Assembly: GCA_040386155.1 (NCBI GenBank)
Contig: JAZKFZ010000004.1
Span: forward strand, 186,001 to 250,000
Length of the DNA: 64,000 bases
Source of the DNA: M0103 sp040386155
Lineage (GTDB): Bacteria; Bacteroidota; Bacteroidia; Flavobacteriales_D; Crocinitomicaceae
Direction: 5' to 3'
Of the stretch, positions 6,530 to 14,820 are shown in pieces. A program made the translations under genes and the position numbers. The notes under the pieces were generated by a model. That model did no database searches. It was not told where the DNA came from and was given only the letters and a program-made list of their open reading frames with translations. Every line of letters begins with the position of its first letter. Positions within the stretch are counted from its first letter, which is position 1.

Positions 6530-8332
6530 ATGAAAAAAGTATACCTAAGTCTATTTACGGTTCTTTTAACAGCTGGAGCATTTGCTCAAGTAAAATCGAA
6601 CCTATCTCCACTTGTTAAAAGAGGAGAAACTCAAATTGGTGCCACTAAATTTGTGAACCAAGAAACAGAAAAAGCTACAGTGCTTTGGTCTGATAACTTT
6701 TCTACTGGTGCAAACTGGACAATCGCTAACCTCGGCTCAAACACTGAAGATTGGTCAATTTCTACAAATCCGGCAGTAATTCCTGTGGCGGCTTTAGCTC
6801 CATTTGCATCTGCATCTGCAGCGAATGGTTTCCTTTTTGTTAATTCTGACGCAAACAATACCGCAGATTTTAACAGTACTATTATCAACACCACGGCAAC
6901 CAATGTTACTCCAATTAATTTGGCAGGTCAACCTTTTGTGAAACTTCGTTTTTCACATAATTTCCGTTGGTGGCATGACACCAGAGGTGTTCGTGTATCA
7001 GGAGATAACGGTGCAACTTGGACTGAATTTGAAATTACAAACGAAACTGAGTACTCTACACCAAACCAAAACTCTGACAATCCTCACGTTTCTGTTTTTG
7101 ATATTTCTGCCGTAGCTGGAAATCAAACTCAAGTATTGGTTCAATTTTATTACAATGATAATGACTATTGGGCTTGGTACTGGGCAGTTGATGATGTTCA
7201 AATCGAAACTTTTGAAGATTACGATTTAACATTGAACACTGTTGATTGGGGTACAACAGGGTATTGGGCTGAGCGTTTGCCGTACTACCAAATTCCATCT
7301 GCACAAATTCAACCAATTGAATTCGCTGGTAAAGTGAAAAACAATGGATTGCAAACTCAAAGTGATGTTGTTTTTGAAGTAGGAACTTCTACAGGTTTCA
7401 CTGGCACTTCTGCAATGGCAACAATTGCTTCTAATGCTACTGATTCTTTAGAGTTAACAACACAATGGACTCCTTCTACAACGGTAGGATCTGCAACAGT
7501 TTCATTTGATGTTACTTCTGGTGCAACAGATGATTTTACGGCTGACAACTCTATCGCGGATGTTACTGTAGCTACAACTGGATTTATTTATGCACGTGAT
7601 GCAGGAACGATTACAAATGGTACTTTTAATCAAGGTGAAGAATTCAAAGTTGGAAACATTTTTGACATGTATGCTGGTGCAACCTTAAAAGGAATTGATG
7701 TATTTATTTCTGCTTCGGCGGTGGCTGGTGCTGAAGTTACTGGTACACTTTGGAGCATTGATGAAACAGACGGAAGTTTTGTATTCATGGAAGAAACAAA
7801 TGCGTATGTTTTAACTGCTGGTGATTTAGGTGCTTTGAAAACATTGAAATTGTTAACAGACCAAACATTAGATGCTGACCTTAGTTACCTTGTAACGGTA
7901 GGTTCTTTCGGTGATGGTGGTGCAACAAACGACTTAGTAGTTGGTACTGCAGGAGTTTCAGGAGTTCAAACATCATACTATTATGATGGAACTGACTTGA
8001 CTTGGTATTACACAACTTCAACTCCAATGGTGAGAATGAACTTCAATCCAGCGTTAGGTCTTGAAGAAAGCGCATTTGCTCATTCAATGAATTTGTACCC
8101 AAACCCAGCTAACAATTCTACAACTGTTGCTTTCGAATTAGAGAATGCTGCTGTAGTTGCTTTGAATGTTACTGATATCACTGGTAAAGTAGTTGCTACG
8201 CAAACTATCAACGCTGTGGGTGGTGCAAACCAAACAATCATTGATGCTTCTAAATTAACAAGCGGTGTTTACTTTGTAAACTTGTCTGCTAACGGAGAAG
8301 CTTCTACACAAAAATTGATCGTAAGAAAATAA
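6530..8332 (+). CDS. Secreted beta-rich protein with T9SS type A sorting domain
   Basis: 600 residues. Residues 1-19 are a signal peptide ending FAQ. Residues ~50-230 contain DNFSTGANWT, a jelly-roll-like stretch and a WAVDDVQIE strand, the pattern of MAM/choice-of-anchor J adhesion domains. Residues ~240-350 look like a CARDB/FN3-type beta domain, and 360-510 like a second beta sandwich. The C-terminus (from about 520) is a type A sorting domain: NLYPNPANNSTTV, VTDITGKVV, then LTSGVYFVNL and a final KLIVRK. Exported by Sec and T9SS and anchored or released at the surface. No catalytic motif is visible, so adhesion is the likeliest role. Confidence 0.85.
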   Translation: MKKVYLSLFTVLLTAGAFAQVKSNLSPLVKRGETQIGATKFVNQETEKATVLWSDNFSTGANWTIANLGSNTEDWSISTNPAVIPVAALAPFASASAANGFLFVNSDANNTADFNSTIINTTATNVTPINLAGQPFVKLRFSHNFRWWHDTRGVRVSGDNGATWTEFEITNETEYSTPNQNSDNPHVSVFDISAVAGNQTQVLVQFYYNDNDYWAWYWAVDDVQIETFEDYDLTLNTVDWGTTGYWAERLPYYQIPSAQIQPIEFAGKVKNNGLQTQSDVVFEVGTSTGFTGTSAMATIASNATDSLELTTQWTPSTTVGSATVSFDVTSGATDDFTADNSIADVTVATTGFIYARDAGTITNGTFNQGEEFKVGNIFDMYAGATLKGIDVFISASAVAGAEVTGTLWSIDETDGSFVFMEETNAYVLTAGDLGALKTLKLLTDQTLDADLSYLVTVGSFGDGGATNDLVVGTAGVSGVQTSYYYDGTDLTWYYTTSTPMVRMNFNPALGLEESAFAHSMNLYPNPANNSTTVAFELENAAVVALNVTDITGKVVATQTINAVGGANQTIIDASKLTSGVYFVNLSANGEASTQKLIVRK

Positions 8333-8354
8333 TTCTTCTTCATTATAATTTTAA

Positions 8355-8387
8355 CCCTGACTTCCACTAGGAACGTCAGGGTTTTTT
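8355..8387 (+). terminator. Rho-independent terminator
   Basis: CCCTGAC (8355-8361) pairs with GTCAGGG (8375-8381) and is followed by TTTTTT. It closes the T9SS cargo gene ahead of fabD. Confidence 0.88.
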
Positions 8388-8399
8388 GTTTTTAGTTGT

Positions 8400-8407
8400 T
8401 ACCTTTG
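8400..8407 (+). promoter_or_regulatory. -7 promoter box of fabD
   Basis: TACCTTTG, a full match to TAnnTTTG, 21 nt before the fabD ATG and just behind the preceding terminator. The TTG -33 position is not clear. Confidence 0.5.
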
Positions 8408-8428
8408 TAAAAAGAAATAAACTCTAAT

Positions 8429-9310
8429 ATGAAAGCATACGTTTTCCCTGGTCAAGGGGCTCAATTTTCTGGAATGGGTAAAGATTTATACGAATCTTCC
8501 CCACTTGCAAAACAAATGTTTGATCAAGCTAACGAAATCTTGGGCTTTGAAATTACTAAAATAATGTTCGAAGGTTCCGATGAGGAATTGAAACAAACGA
8601 AGGTTACACAGCCTGCAATTTTCCTGCATTCCACTATTTTGGCAGCGTGCTTGGGTGATGCATTCCAACCTGATATGGTTGCTGGACATTCACTTGGTGA
8701 GTTTTCTTCCTTGGTAGCTAACAAAACGCTTTCTTTTGAAGATGCCCTACGACTGGTGTCAAAACGTGCTTTGGCAATGCAAGCAGCTTGTGAGCATACG
8801 CCTTCCACAATGGCAGCAATTTTAGGCCTCGAAGACAATGTAGTTGAAGATATTTGTAAAACAATTGATGGCGTTGTCGTGCCAGCCAATTATAACTGCC
8901 CAGGACAATTGGTTATTTCTGGTGAATTTTCTGCCGTTGAACGTGCATGCGAAAAATTAACAGAAGCAGGGGCAAAACGCGCATTGATTCTACCGGTTGG
9001 TGGGGCTTTCCACTCTCCTTTAATGCAGCCTGCACGCGAAGAATTAGCTGCTGCAATTGAAAACACTGTATTCAACACGCCAACGTGCCCCGTTTACCAA
9101 AACGTAACGGCGACCGCAGTGTCGGATCCTTCTGAAATTAAGAAAAATTTGGTGGATCAATTAACAGCTCCAGTTCGTTGGACGCAAACCATGAATAATA
9201 TGATTGCCGATGGTTGTGCTGAAGTGATTGAGGTTGGTCCAGGGAAAGTTTTACAAGGTCTATTCAAAAAAGTTGATCGTGCTTTTCCGACTTCTAGTGC
9301 TGAAGCATAA
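8429..9310 (+). CDS. fabD: Malonyl-CoA:ACP transacylase FabD
   Basis: 293 residues. Moves the malonyl group from CoA to acyl carrier protein, supplying fatty-acid elongation in the cytosol. It begins with the family FPGQGAQ motif. The nucleophile is Ser88 in GHSLGE (85-90), the malonate-carboxylate-binding Arg is R113, and the second catalytic residue is His195 in GGAFHSPLM. Length and architecture are normal. It has its own -7 box. The next gene starts 51 nt downstream without a terminator, so the two may share a transcript, although their functions are unrelated. Confidence 0.96.
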   Translation: MKAYVFPGQGAQFSGMGKDLYESSPLAKQMFDQANEILGFEITKIMFEGSDEELKQTKVTQPAIFLHSTILAACLGDAFQPDMVAGHSLGEFSSLVANKTLSFEDALRLVSKRALAMQAACEHTPSTMAAILGLEDNVVEDICKTIDGVVVPANYNCPGQLVISGEFSAVERACEKLTEAGAKRALILPVGGAFHSPLMQPAREELAAAIENTVFNTPTCPVYQNVTATAVSDPSEIKKNLVDQLTAPVRWTQTMNNMIADGCAEVIEVGPGKVLQGLFKKVDRAFPTSSAEA

Positions 9311-9361
9311 TTTTTTTATGGAATATTTTTATGTTTTTCATCTTAATAGAAACTTAAAAAT

Positions 9362-10096
9362 ATGAGAAACTTAATTTTGGCAGTAATGGTTTTAATCGGC
9401 GGTTCTGCATTTGCACAGAGTTCATTCGGAGAGGTAATTGGAACAGTAATGGATCGAAATACCAACGAGCCAATTTTTGGCGCAGCGGTGTTCATTAACG
9501 ATGATGGTAGAAAGTATCAATCAAAAACTGATTTTGATGGACGATTTAGAATTAGCCAGGTTCCTGCAGGAACGTACTATGTCAACATCATCAACTTAGG
9601 AGATACAATGTCACTAATTGAAGCGAAAATACCTATGGATGGCTATTGCAACTTAGGTTCAATTGCTTTTGGAGCGAAAGTGATGGATGTGGTTGAAGTT
9701 TCTGCAAATGACATGAAGTTAGAGTTTGGTGAATTGCCAGTGAAAACATTAACAGCTGAAGAAATTGATAAAAGTCCTAGTAAATTTGACGTGAAGGGTC
9801 TAGTTACCAGTATGTCTTCTGAAGTACGTCAAACTGAAGATGGAGAATTAGTGTTTCGAGGGGCTCGAAAAGGAGATATGTTGTACCTGGTAGACGGCGT
9901 GAAATCGTCAAACATTGGTTCCATTCCTGGAGTAGCCATCGGTAGAATGCAAGTGTACACCGGTGGATTACCTGCCAAATATGGTGATACGATGGGAGGT
10001 GTTATCGTTCTTGAAACAAAAAGCTATTTCGACCTTTACCGAGAGTACAGAATTGAAGAGGGTAGGAAAGAGCGATTAAAAAATAAAAATAAGTAA
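9362..10096 (+). CDS. Carboxypeptidase-regulatory-like plus TonB-receptor plug protein without a beta barrel
   Basis: 244 residues. A signal peptide ends at FAQ. Residues ~22-110 (VIGTVMDRNTNEPIFGAAV...TDFDGRF) are the carboxypeptidase-regulatory beta domain that precedes many Bacteroidota TonB-dependent receptors. Residues ~120-225 are a receptor plug domain (VVEVSAND, ELVFRGARKGDMLYLVDGVKS, then YTGGLPAKYGDTMGGVIVLETK). The chain stops there with a basic tail, where a receptor would continue for about 600 residues of barrel. The stop is followed closely by a terminator and the next 300 nt show no barrel remnant, so this looks like a true short protein and not a local frameshift. Confidence 0.85.
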   Translation: MRNLILAVMVLIGGSAFAQSSFGEVIGTVMDRNTNEPIFGAAVFINDDGRKYQSKTDFDGRFRISQVPAGTYYVNIINLGDTMSLIEAKIPMDGYCNLGSIAFGAKVMDVVEVSANDMKLEFGELPVKTLTAEEIDKSPSKFDVKGLVTSMSSEVRQTEDGELVFRGARKGDMLYLVDGVKSSNIGSIPGVAIGRMQVYTGGLPAKYGDTMGGVIVLETKSYFDLYREYRIEEGRKERLKNKNK

Positions 10097-10102
10097 CTAT
10101 TG

Positions 10103-10137
10103 AAGTGGAGGTTTTAGAAAAAATCTCCACTTTTCTT
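10103..10137. terminator. Bidirectional terminator between convergent genes
   Basis: AAGTGGAG (10103-10110) pairs with CTCCACTT (10125-10132), with A/T runs on both sides. It serves the plug-protein gene on the plus strand and manC on the minus strand. The manC stop codon lies in the loop. Confidence 0.75.
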
Positions 10138-11193
10138 TTCTACCTCTTTCAACATGATTTTTAAGGCTTGCTCGTTTGATTTTCTAAGCACCAAAATTCG
10201 ATTATTGGACTCTATTACAATGTAATCTTTCAAGCCATCCAAGACCACCAATTTATCATCAGAGATGTTGATGATGCAGTTCTCAGTATCGAACAAATGT
10301 ATGTTTTTTCCAATGACAGCATTGTTGTCTTCATCTTTATTCAAATGATCGTTTAAGCTCCCCCAGGTACCTAAGTCGCTCCAATCAAAATCAGCTAATA
10401 CCACATCGATATTACTTGCTTTTTCCATGATGGCATAATCTACAGCGATGTCTTCACATAAGTGAAAAGCTTCATTGATAAAGTCTTGTTCAAAAGGAGA
10501 ATTATAGTTTGCTAAATTTTTCGTAAACAACGAATAAAGTTCATTGGAGTGTTCCTCAAGCGCGGTCAAAACAGTACTTGCTTTCCAAACAAAAATTCCT
10601 GAATTCCAATAAAAATTTCCTTTCGAAACAAATTCCTCCGCTGTTGACAAATTCGGTTTTTCTCTAAACTGAAGCACAGGAGTAACTCCACCAGCATTTC
10701 CAATTTGCTCCGAATCAAATTCAATGTATCCATACCCGGTATCAGGGCGAGAGGGTTTAATTCCCAAAGTCACTAACTTATCATTTTGCGCATCTTCGAC
10801 CGCAATATTGATAATTTCAGCAAAGCGTTGTTCCTTCAAAATTAAGTGGTCGGCAGCCGAAATAATAAGGGTAGCATTTGGATTTATTTGCTTGATTTTC
10901 GCCGCTACATAGGCAACTCCTGGCGCTGTGTTTTTACGAACAGGTTCCGTCAATACTTGCGATGCAGTTAATTCAGGCAAATGTTCTAGTACCAAATCTT
11001 TGTAATCAACATTTGTCAACACATAAATTTGATCTTGCGGAGAAACAGAAAGCAGGCGTTCGTACGTCATGCGCAACAAGGATTTACCAATTCCCAATAC
11101 ATCTAAAAATTGTTTCGGGTGTTCGGGCGTCGACATTGGCCAGAATCTACTTCCGACTCCTCCAGCCATAATTATGCTATAGTTATTGTTCAT
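10114..11193 (-). CDS. manC: Mannose-1-phosphate guanylyltransferase
   Basis: 359 residues. Makes GDP-mannose from mannose-1-phosphate and GTP, for polysaccharide and glycoprotein glycans. The nucleotide-binding loop is MAGGVGSRFWPMS at 9-21. ISAADHLI and FREKP carry the other conserved active-site positions, with FYWNSGIFVW and a DWSDLGTWGS segment characteristic of GDP-mannose enzymes. The fused C-terminal isomerase domain of bifunctional ManC/AlgA is absent, so this is the short guanylyltransferase-only form. T9SS type A cargo is often glycosylated in this phylum, which gives a possible link to the neighbours; that is inference. Confidence 0.93.
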   Translation of the reverse strand: MNNNYSIIMAGGVGSRFWPMSTPEHPKQFLDVLGIGKSLLRMTYERLLSVSPQDQIYVLTNVDYKDLVLEHLPELTASQVLTEPVRKNTAPGVAYVAAKIKQINPNATLIISAADHLILKEQRFAEIINIAVEDAQNDKLVTLGIKPSRPDTGYGYIEFDSEQIGNAGGVTPVLQFREKPNLSTAEEFVSKGNFYWNSGIFVWKASTVLTALEEHSNELYSLFTKNLANYNSPFEQDFINEAFHLCEDIAVDYAIMEKASNIDVVLADFDWSDLGTWGSLNDHLNKDEDNNAVIGKNIHLFDTENCIINISDDKLVVLDGLKDYIVIESNNRILVLRKSNEQALKIMLKEVEKKSGDFF

Positions 11194-11214
11194 ATTTTTT
11201 AATTAGTAAAATGG

Positions 11215-11243
11215 GACTTCGATACGCTTCGCACTCAGTCACC
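11215..11243. repeat. Interspersed repeat related to the terminator-loop repeats
   Basis: GACTTCGATACGCTTCGCACTCAGTCACC resembles, over most of its length, the sequence CTTCGACT..GCTCAGGGACC found in the terminators at 24.3, 25.4 and 37.0 kb. Here it lies between SprT-like and manC, without the flanking terminator stem. Confidence 0.45.
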
Positions 11244-11258
11244 ATTTAAAGTTTTTTA

Positions 11259-11894
11259 TCAATCTTCTTTTTTGCTGACTTTGGCCAATGCACTTATCAG
11301 ATAAAGTCGATTCGATTGTACCTCTCTGCAAACATAACGTTTTCTGCGCAAAATTCCTTTTTCGTATACTTTACCATTTAATGAAAATTGTTCATCTTTT
11401 GGTAATGATTCTAGAATTAAGGTATTTTCAGCCAATTGATCGTACTGCAACAAGGTTTTTGAAAGATGATAATCAGAGCACGACGACGCTTTTACTTTAT
11501 TATAACTTTTTACCAATGCTCTTTCGACATCAACAGGCAATTCGCCGCTTTGGATAACGGGTAACAAGAGCTTTTTGAATTCGTTTTTCCATTCCTCACC
11601 ATGCGGAGAAACACGTGTTCCATAAGTATTGAACGTATTGAGATGTGCAAATTCATGCAGGGTGGTCACCAAAAACGAGTAGGGGTTTAAGTCGCCGTTG
11701 ACGGTTATCTGAGGTTTTTGCCCTTTTAAGCCCCCTCGAAAATCGCCCAATTTTGTAGTTCTAGATTTTACGATACTAAATCGAACATTTGATTCGAGGT
11801 ACATGCGAACAACATAGTCTACAAAGTGTTCGGGGAGAAACTTCGCAAATGTGCGTTTCACGCTTTCTATATTTTGGACCTTACGATTTTCCAC
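11259..11894 (-). CDS. SprT-like zinc metalloprotein
   Basis: 211 residues. The zinc site is H80-E81-F-A-H84 with a likely third ligand H98 in SPHGEEW, the layout of SprT/Spartan-type domains. In eukaryotes the family cleaves DNA-protein crosslinks; bacterial members are uncharacterised. The start is GTG at 11894, since the first in-frame ATG (residue 31) would cut into the conserved N-terminal helices. The C-terminal half has a basic KGILRRKRYVC stretch. Soluble, no signal peptide. The protease role is inferred from the fold. Confidence 0.85.
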   Translation of the reverse strand: MENRKVQNIESVKRTFAKFLPEHFVDYVVRMYLESNVRFSIVKSRTTKLGDFRGGLKGQKPQITVNGDLNPYSFLVTTLHEFAHLNTFNTYGTRVSPHGEEWKNEFKKLLLPVIQSGELPVDVERALVKSYNKVKASSCSDYHLSKTLLQYDQLAENTLILESLPKDEQFSLNGKVYEKGILRRKRYVCREVQSNRLYLISALAKVSKKED

Positions 11895-11987
11895 AACACA
11901 AAATTAAGTGAAAAATCGGCTTTATTTTTCTAAACTTTTGAGGCAAATCATGTGAAGAAAAAGAAAATGTCATTAACTTAGCCGTCA

Positions 11988-12728
11988 ATGAAGATTTTGA
12001 GCGATATTGGTAAGTACTTTCAAATGATGGGAAGTGTTTTGTCGCGACCTGAAAATTGGAGGGTGTTTAGAGTTCGTCTATTTGATGAACTTCAAAATAT
12101 TGGTGTCAATTCTATCTTTTTGGTGGCCCTAATGTCTGTATTTATGGGAGGTGTTATTTCATTGCAAACTGCAGCACAGATGACAAGCCCATTTTTACCT
12201 GAGTCTACTGTTGGATACATCACTCAGTCAAGTACAATTTTGGAATTCTCTCCAACGGTAATTTCGTTGATTTTGGCCGGAAAAGTAGGTTCAAATATTG
12301 CTTCGGAAATTGGAACAATGCGTGTTACAGAGCAAATAGATGCACTTGAAATCATGGGTGTTAACTCTTTGTCTTATTTGGTGTTGCCAAAATTAATTGC
12401 TGCAATATTGTTTTTCCCCATACTAGTTACTTTCTCAATGACATTGAGTCTTATAGGAGGGTGGTTTGCAATGGTAATTTCAGGACTTCAAACCACGGAT
12501 ACATATGTAATGGGAATTCGCTCTTATTTCGAGATGTATTATGTGTGGTATGCACTATTCAAAACAATGGTGTTCGGAATGATCATCGTTACAATTTCTT
12601 CTTACTTCGGATATTACACCAAAGGTGGATCATTAGACGTGGGACGCTCTTCTACCAATTCTGTGGTAAGCTGTAGCGTTGTTATTTTGATAGCTAACTT
12701 CATACTTACTCAATTGATTTTGTTCTAA
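11988..12728 (+). CDS. mlaE: MlaE-type ABC transporter permease
   Basis: 246 residues, about five or six membrane helices. The core GGVISLQ.., SPTVISLILAGKVGSNIASEIGTM and EQIDALEIMGVNS stretches are signatures of the MlaE/YrbE permease family, which moves phospholipids between the inner and outer membranes. The stop codon overlaps the next gene's ATG by one base (TAATG), so permease and ATPase are co-translated. The MCE-domain partner (MlaD) that gives these transporters their substrate binding is not in this window. Confidence 0.92.
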   Translation: MKILSDIGKYFQMMGSVLSRPENWRVFRVRLFDELQNIGVNSIFLVALMSVFMGGVISLQTAAQMTSPFLPESTVGYITQSSTILEFSPTVISLILAGKVGSNIASEIGTMRVTEQIDALEIMGVNSLSYLVLPKLIAAILFFPILVTFSMTLSLIGGWFAMVISGLQTTDTYVMGIRSYFEMYYVWYALFKTMVFGMIIVTISSYFGYYTKGGSLDVGRSSTNSVVSCSVVILIANFILTQLILF

Positions 12729-13501
12729 TGGTTCAAGTGGAGTCTATTAATAAGTCATTCGCTGGAAATCAGATTTTACATGATGTTTCCGCAACCTTTC
12801 AGAAAGGAAAGGTGAATATGATTATTGGCCAATCTGGTCATGGAAAGTCGGTACTTGCAAAGTGTATTGTTGGCTTGCACGAAACGGATAGTGGACGTAT
12901 TATTTTCGATGGCAGAGATTTTACCAGTATGGACAAACTTCAGAAACGTGAAGTGCGCAAGGAAATTGGAATGTTGTTTCAAGGTGCTGCTCTGTTTGAT
13001 TCAATGACGGTGGAAGAAAACATCATGTTTCCACTTGATATGTTTTCCAAAATGACCAAGAAGGAAAAATTGAACCGTGCAAACTTTTGCTTGGAGCGTG
13101 TAAATATGGTAGGGAAAAACAAATTGCTCCCTGCTGAATGTTCTGGAGGTATGCAAAAAAGAATTGGTATTGCGCGCGCTATTGTAATGAATCCTAAGTA
13201 TTTGTTTTGCGATGAGCCTAATTCTGGCTTGGATCCAATGACATCAATTTTAATTGACAATTTGATTCGTGAAATCACGTATGAGTACGATATCACCACG
13301 ATTGTCATTACGCACGATATGAATTCTGTTATTGAAATTGCTGACAGTATCAACTTTATTCACAAGGGACAAAACTGGTGGCAAGGCGATCGAAAATCAA
13401 TTCTAACGACCGATAATCCAGAAATCTTGAATTTTGTTTACGCAGCTGATTTCATGAAACAGATTCGTTCTACGATGAAAGAAAACTTAAGCGCTCAGTA
13501 A
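12728..13501 (+). CDS. mlaF: MlaF-type ABC transporter ATPase
   Basis: 257 residues. Walker A GQSGHGKS at 34-41, signature CSGGMQKRIGIARA, Walker B YLFCDEPNSGLDP, and the switch histidine in VITHDM. The CSGGMQKR form and the immediate pairing with mlaE identify it as the ATPase of a phospholipid/MCE transporter. Its TAA at 13499-13501 abuts the stop codon of the convergent symporter gene with no base between. Confidence 0.93.
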   Translation: MVQVESINKSFAGNQILHDVSATFQKGKVNMIIGQSGHGKSVLAKCIVGLHETDSGRIIFDGRDFTSMDKLQKREVRKEIGMLFQGAALFDSMTVEENIMFPLDMFSKMTKKEKLNRANFCLERVNMVGKNKLLPAECSGGMQKRIGIARAIVMNPKYLFCDEPNSGLDPMTSILIDNLIREITYEYDITTIVITHDMNSVIEIADSINFIHKGQNWWQGDRKSILTTDNPEILNFVYAADFMKQIRSTMKENLSAQ

Positions 13502-14749
13502 TTAAGGCAATTCAGTACTCATTTCCTTATTCAAATTCAGTTGATTTTCACTTTTTGCGATCACCATTGCGGAAACGCCATTGCCAATAATATTGGTTAG
13601 CGCACGTGCCTCACTCATAAATTTGTCCACTCCAAGTAAAAAGGCTAGTCCTTCAATTGGAATTTTATTAAGTGAAACAAGTGTTGATGCAAGCACAATA
13701 AATCCACTACCCGTCACCCCGGCAGCGCCTTTTGAGGTGATCATTAAGATGACCAGAATACTTCCCATCTCAAAGAAGCTCAATGGTACATTGTATAATT
13801 GAGCAATAAAAATGACTGCCATCGAAAGGTAAATAGCAGTTCCATCTAAATTAAAGGAATATCCAGTGGGAATAACCAATCCAACAACGGGTTTGCTACA
13901 GCCCATGTTCTCCAATTTTTGCATTAAACTAGGCATTGCTGGCTCCGAAGATGAGGTACTCCAAACCAGTAAAAGCTCTTCTTTGATGTTTTTTAGAAAT
14001 TGCCAAATACTAAATTTGACATAGTATTTCATGATTGGACCGAGAATCAAAAAGACGAAAACAAACATGGTTGCATAGACACACAAAACCAATTTTCCTA
14101 GAGGAAGTAAGGAATGCATGCCGAATTTACCAACAGCATAGGCAATTCCACTAAATGCAGCAAATGGCGCCAAATACATGACAATGTGCAAGGCTTTAAA
14201 AACGTATTTAGATACCGATTGTAAATTATCGATCACCGGTTTAGCCTTCGCAATTCGACTCAAAATCATACCAATAATAATGCTTGCAAGCAGTACTTGG
14301 ATCATGTGATTCTCTTTCAAAAGATTTAGAATCATCGATCCTTCAGGGGGCGGTGCTGAGGTATATTTAGAAGCATCACCTGCCTCTAGGCCTTCTATTT
14401 TAATGTTTCCAGGTTGCAGAAAGTAGGCTGCAGCCACTCCAATCACGAGTGCTACTGTCGAAATAATCTCAAAGTAAATCAAGGCCTTTGCGCCAATTCT
14501 TCCTACCTGCTTTAGATTTCCAGCGCCAGCGATACCCAATACAATCGTCAAGAAAATAATTGGAAAAATGAATACCTTGATAATACCGATAAACCATTTG
14601 CTAATAAATTCACTTGAAATGGCTAAATCTGGCGCAGTAATTCCGACAACAATTCCTAAAACGATGGCAATAACAACCCAAAAAGCAATGTTTTTAGCAA
14701 GTGAAATCGCTCGATCTAGCACTTTTTTCTTAATGGTCTTTTTCTCCAT
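13502..14749 (-). CDS. Dicarboxylate/amino acid:cation symporter (DAACS family)
   Basis: 415 residues with eight or so membrane helices plus two re-entrant loops. The serine-rich hairpin STSSSEPAMPSL and the substrate/cation motif SFNLDGTAIY (the NMDGT site with Leu in place of Met) mark the GltP/DctA family, which imports glutamate, aspartate or C4-dicarboxylates with Na+ or H+. The residues here do not separate those substrates. It follows gcvP on the same strand but behind a terminator, so it is probably transcribed alone. Its 3' end abuts the mlaF stop codon. Confidence 0.92.
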   Translation of the reverse strand: MEKKTIKKKVLDRAISLAKNIAFWVVIAIVLGIVVGITAPDLAISSEFISKWFIGIIKVFIFPIIFLTIVLGIAGAGNLKQVGRIGAKALIYFEIISTVALVIGVAAAYFLQPGNIKIEGLEAGDASKYTSAPPPEGSMILNLLKENHMIQVLLASIIIGMILSRIAKAKPVIDNLQSVSKYVFKALHIVMYLAPFAAFSGIAYAVGKFGMHSLLPLGKLVLCVYATMFVFVFLILGPIMKYYVKFSIWQFLKNIKEELLLVWSTSSSEPAMPSLMQKLENMGCSKPVVGLVIPTGYSFNLDGTAIYLSMAVIFIAQLYNVPLSFFEMGSILVILMITSKGAAGVTGSGFIVLASTLVSLNKIPIEGLAFLLGVDKFMSEARALTNIIGNGVSAMVIAKSENQLNLNKEMSTELP

Positions 14750-14772
14750 GGTTTATTTTCGGGAAAATTAAT

Positions 14773-14799
14773 AAAAAAAGGGATGAACAATCATCCCTT
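14773..14799 (-). terminator. Terminator of gcvP
   Basis: AAGGGATGA (14778-14786) and TCATCCCTT (14791-14799) form a perfect 9-bp stem with a 4-nt loop. On the minus strand a T run follows. Confidence 0.9.
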
Positions 14800-14820
14800 C
14801 TCCTTCATATCTATTTTTTT

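Noticed and set aside
12979..13353. A minus-strand open frame of 124 residues opposite mlaF
   Set aside because: The plus strand carries a complete ABC ATPase with all motifs here; the antisense frame has none.
13502..14749. Naming the symporter gltP or dctA
   Set aside because: The motifs identify the DAACS family but do not separate glutamate, aspartate and C4-dicarboxylate transporters.
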